A DNA stretch of 64,000 nucleotides, taken from Bacteroidota bacterium (GTDB taxonomy: Bacteria; Bacteroidota; Bacteroidia; Cytophagales; Cyclobacteriaceae). Location of the stretch: the NCBI GenBank assembly GCA_018266395.1, contig JAFEAM010000034.1:1-64000 (forward strand), given 5' to 3'. The notes under the pieces are model-generated. The model was not told the origin of the DNA. It saw only the letters and a list, made by a program, of their open reading frames with translations, and searched no databases. Numbering within the stretch: the stretch's first letter is position 1; each line of letters starts with the position of its first letter. A program made the translations under genes and the position numbers. Positions 61,438 to 64,000 of this stretch are shown here, one piece after another.

Positions 61438-64000
61438 ATGAATCGCATCCGCCTAACCCTGATCCTGTGCGCGTTCCTATTGCAGGCCGCACTGGCACAA
61501 ACCCTGAAGAAAGAAGATATCGAACAACTGAAATTCCGGTACATCGGTCCAATCGGCAACCGCATAAGTTGCGCGATAGGCATACCCGGGAATGACCTGG
61601 TCTATTTTGCCGGTGCTGCCTCCGGCGGCCTCTGGAAAACCACAGATGGAGGTCTGAGTTGGAGGCCGGTATTCGACGACAAGAATGTGGCTTCGGTGAG
61701 CGCTCTTGCCGCAGCAGCATCGGATCATCAGATCATGTTTGCGGGCACCGGGGAGAGCTTCATCCGCTCCAACGTCACGATTGGAAACGGCGTCTACAAG
61801 TCTACAGATGGAGGTGAGACCTGGCAACTTTCCGGGCTCGAGAACACCGGCAGGATTTCACGCATCGTCATCCACCCCACCAATCCCGACATCATTTATG
61901 TTTGTTCCGTGGGTCATGCCTATGCGCCACAGAAGGAACGCGGCGTCTACAAGTCAACTGACGGAGGAAAGACATGGAGGCAAGTGCTTTTTGTGGACGA
62001 AAACACCGGCGCGTCAGATCTCGTCATGGATCCAACAAATCCCAGAATTCTTTTTGCCGGGATGTGGCAGATTTCATTGAAGAACTGGAACCGCACCAGC
62101 GGTGGACCAGGAAGTGGTCTTCATATGTCAACCGATGGCGGTGAAACCTGGAAGAAACTTTCAGGGAGCGGCTTGCCCGAAGGGCCCGTCGGCAAGATTG
62201 CCCTTACGATGACGCCTGCAGCGCCCAACCGTGTCTATGCACTTATCGAAACAGGGGATGGACTGGAGAAACTTAATGACAAAGACAAGGCAGAGACCGG
62301 TGAACTGTGGCGTTCAGATGACAAAGGAAAATCATGGACTCTCATGAGTTCTGACCGGAACATGTCGGGCAGGCAAGCTTATTATACCCGGACTGCTGCA
62401 TCACCAGACAATCCAAATGAAATCTACTTCATCAACGCCGGTTTCTTTACCAGTATCGACGGCGGCAGATCTTTGGAGCCCATCACCAGTTTCCTGTCCC
62501 AGCCATATGGAGATCATCATGACATGTGGATTGATCCCACCAACGCCAACCGCTCAATCGTTTCACACGACGGGGGCATTTCCATCTCGAAGGATCGTTG
62601 CAAAAGCTGGAGCAGGATTGCACTTCCCATCGCCCAGCTCTATCATGTGACGGTTGACAACAATATCCCTTACAACGTACTTACCAATCGTCAGGATGGC
62701 CCTTCGATGCGCGGCCCAAGCCGCAGCGGCATTGGGTCCTTCTTCGGAATGATGGGCATACCCAGCATTGGCACCGGGATGTGGCATGAAGTGGGTGGAG
62801 GTGAAAGCGGATTTGCTACACCGGATCCGAAAGATCCAGATGTGATCTGGTCAACAGCCTCAGGAACCGGCGCGGTAGGCGGTGTGGTTGTACGCTTCAA
62901 TGAAAAGAACCGCCAGTTCCGTCAGGTTGAAATCTGGCCGGACTATGTGGCCGGTACGCCTGCGGCCGATGTGAAGTATAGATTCCAGTGGACGTTCCCG
63001 CTGCTTATCTCACCTCACGATCACAATACAGTTTATGCCGCAAGTCAAATGGTGCACAAGACAACCAACGGCGGACAAAGCTGGCAGGTGATCAGCCCTG
63101 ATCTCACCCTAAATGACAAGAAGCAGCAACAACAGTCGGGTGGCCTTACCCCTGACAACATCGGCGTCGAGTATGCCAATGTCATTTCCGCTTTTGAAGA
63201 ATCTCCAATGAAACAAGGTCTGCTCTGGACGGGCAGCAGTGACGGACAAATCAATGTCACGCAGGACGGCGGGAAGACCTGGACTAACGTAAGCAAGAAT
63301 TTCACCGACCTCCCTGCCCAGGGTGCTGTGAGAAATATCGAAGCCTCCAAATATGCGGAAGGCAAAGCGTTCCTCGTGGTTGATTTTCATGAACAGGGCA
63401 ACTTCCAGCCTTATGCCTACAGGACTACAGATTATGGCAAGACCTGGAAGAAGATTGTGAAGGGCATCGAACCCGGTATAAGTTATTGCCGATCCATCAA
63501 GGAGGATCCCATTCGTAAGGGACTTCTCTACCTCGGTACCGAAACAGCACTCTATATTTCTTTTGATGATGGTGATACCTGGCAACCTTTCATGAATAAC
63601 CTGCCTCATACTCCTTTCTATTGGCTGGAAGTACAGGAACATTTTAATGATTTGGTTATAGGTACATATGGTCGAGGCGTATGGATCCTCGATGACCTGA
63701 CTCCACTCCAGCAGTTGCCTGTCAACGCGGCAGAAACCAAAGCAGCCTTGTTCAATCCCAAGGATGCCTATCGCTTTCAGGCCAGGACCAGCTCGTTGCA
63801 GCAGCTGCCTGAACCATCATGGGGATTTGATCCGCCCTATGGCGCCTCAATCAATTACTGGACAAACTCAGACAAGGATAGTGTCAAGGTGTACATCACC
63901 AGCGCTTCCGGCGATACCATCAGAACCTTCAAACAAAAAGGCAAGGCAGGTATCAACAGAATTTGGTGGGACCTCCAGAACAAACCCACAAAGGACATCA
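61438..64000 (+). CDS. BNR/VPS10-like beta-propeller exoprotein, 3' end beyond the window
   Basis: 854 codons are visible and the frame is still open at the last base, so the gene is partial only because the window ends. Signal peptide MNRIRLTLILCAFLLQAALA ends before QTLKKED. Many Asp-box/sortilin-type repeats follow (KTTDGGLSW, KSTDGGETW, STDGGETWKK, TTNGGQSW, FDDGDTWQPF) over two seven-bladed propellers, then RGVWILDDLTPLQ and a C-terminal region (KDAYRFQ...) typical of Bacteroidota glycosyl-hydrolase-annotated VPS10-like proteins. True glycosidase residues are not evident. Confidence 0.9.
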   Translation, partial: MNRIRLTLILCAFLLQAALAQTLKKEDIEQLKFRYIGPIGNRISCAIGIPGNDLVYFAGAASGGLWKTTDGGLSWRPVFDDKNVASVSALAAAASDHQIMFAGTGESFIRSNVTIGNGVYKSTDGGETWQLSGLENTGRISRIVIHPTNPDIIYVCSVGHAYAPQKERGVYKSTDGGKTWRQVLFVDENTGASDLVMDPTNPRILFAGMWQISLKNWNRTSGGPGSGLHMSTDGGETWKKLSGSGLPEGPVGKIALTMTPAAPNRVYALIETGDGLEKLNDKDKAETGELWRSDDKGKSWTLMSSDRNMSGRQAYYTRTAASPDNPNEIYFINAGFFTSIDGGRSLEPITSFLSQPYGDHHDMWIDPTNANRSIVSHDGGISISKDRCKSWSRIALPIAQLYHVTVDNNIPYNVLTNRQDGPSMRGPSRSGIGSFFGMMGIPSIGTGMWHEVGGGESGFATPDPKDPDVIWSTASGTGAVGGVVVRFNEKNRQFRQVEIWPDYVAGTPAADVKYRFQWTFPLLISPHDHNTVYAASQMVHKTTNGGQSWQVISPDLTLNDKKQQQQSGGLTPDNIGVEYANVISAFEESPMKQGLLWTGSSDGQINVTQDGGKTWTNVSKNFTDLPAQGAVRNIEASKYAEGKAFLVVDFHEQGNFQPYAYRTTDYGKTWKKIVKGIEPGISYCRSIKEDPIRKGLLYLGTETALYISFDDGDTWQPFMNNLPHTPFYWLEVQEHFNDLVIGTYGRGVWILDDLTPLQQLPVNAAETKAALFNPKDAYRFQARTSSLQQLPEPSWGFDPPYGASINYWTNSDKDSVKVYITSASGDTIRTFKQKGKAGINRIWWDLQNKPTKDI

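Overview
The window reads as a chromosomal segment of a free-living Bacteroidota bacterium, most likely of the Cytophagales/Chitinophagales type. The evidence is a TonB-dependent receptor with a carboxypeptidase-like N-terminal domain, LytTR and ECF sigma signalling, a PadR-coupled FtsX/MacB-like permease with the Bacteroidota prefix domain, DUF2141 and DUF3500 proteins, many secreted peptidases, weak Shine-Dalgarno signals and several TTG/GTG starts. I see no phage, plasmid, rRNA, tRNA or CRISPR locus. About 52 protein genes are supported, and the last one runs off the right edge. The genus is inference only.

Layout. 0.1-14.4 kb: a secreted amidohydrolase, a divergent peptide deformylase, a small membrane protein, an S9D glutamyl-endopeptidase-like enzyme, two tandem pentameric ligand-gated ion channel (pLGIC) homologues, a tricorn/S41 protease, and a PadR regulator overlapping an ABC permease gene. 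14.5-18.3 kb: a DUF3500 protein, a GNAT enzyme and an arsenic cluster (arsR, arsM, arsC-like) with matching ArsR-type palindromes in front of arsR and arsM. 18.3-21.6 kb: an ECF sigma / membrane-anchored regulator / beta-barrel protein operon bracketed by direct copies of a dispersed repeat of about 200 bp. 21.6-25 kb: an orphan molybdopterin hydroxylase large subunit and a GH5-like lipoprotein. 25-28.6 kb: an 11-bp tandem array and a family of composite hairpin repeats on both sides of a beta-lactamase-fold hydrolase and a YdeI-like protein. 28.6-31 kb: an NADP-dependent oxidoreductase and an HxlR regulator, divergent across a palindrome, followed by two small membrane proteins.

31.2-40.8 kb is a long rightward run: TonB receptor, TPR-like protein, DUF2141 protein, LytS-type kinase, LytTR regulator, a small secreted protein, an outer-membrane protein with an N-terminal CPYCGCG motif, a DJ-1/DJ-1/YHS fusion and a sialidase-fold lipoprotein with a CDCCQTC motif. 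The repeated Cys motifs and the YHS domain suggest a metal-handling or metal-stress locus with its own two-component system. 40.8-46 kb: an MBL-rhodanese fusion, a membrane protein and a second FtsX-type permease. 46-51.8 kb: an aminotransferase, an NSS amino-acid transporter, an isopenicillin-N-synthase-like oxygenase, a Bcr/CflA exporter and an ABM-domain protein. 51.8-64 kb: membrane and AraC proteins, hydrolases, peptidases M28 and M24, a YVTN beta-propeller protein, a TIR/deoxyribosyltransferase-like domain joined to a UvrD/CarD-type Tudor domain, and a BNR/VPS10-like exoprotein cut by the window end.

The best candidates for something undescribed are: the coupled pLGIC pair, whose pore segment is identical in protein despite heavy synonymous divergence; the NDT/TIR-like plus Tudor protein, which lacks the usual catalytic Glu; the Cys-rich LytTR-controlled locus; and the compensating hairpin repeats that bracket gene modules.
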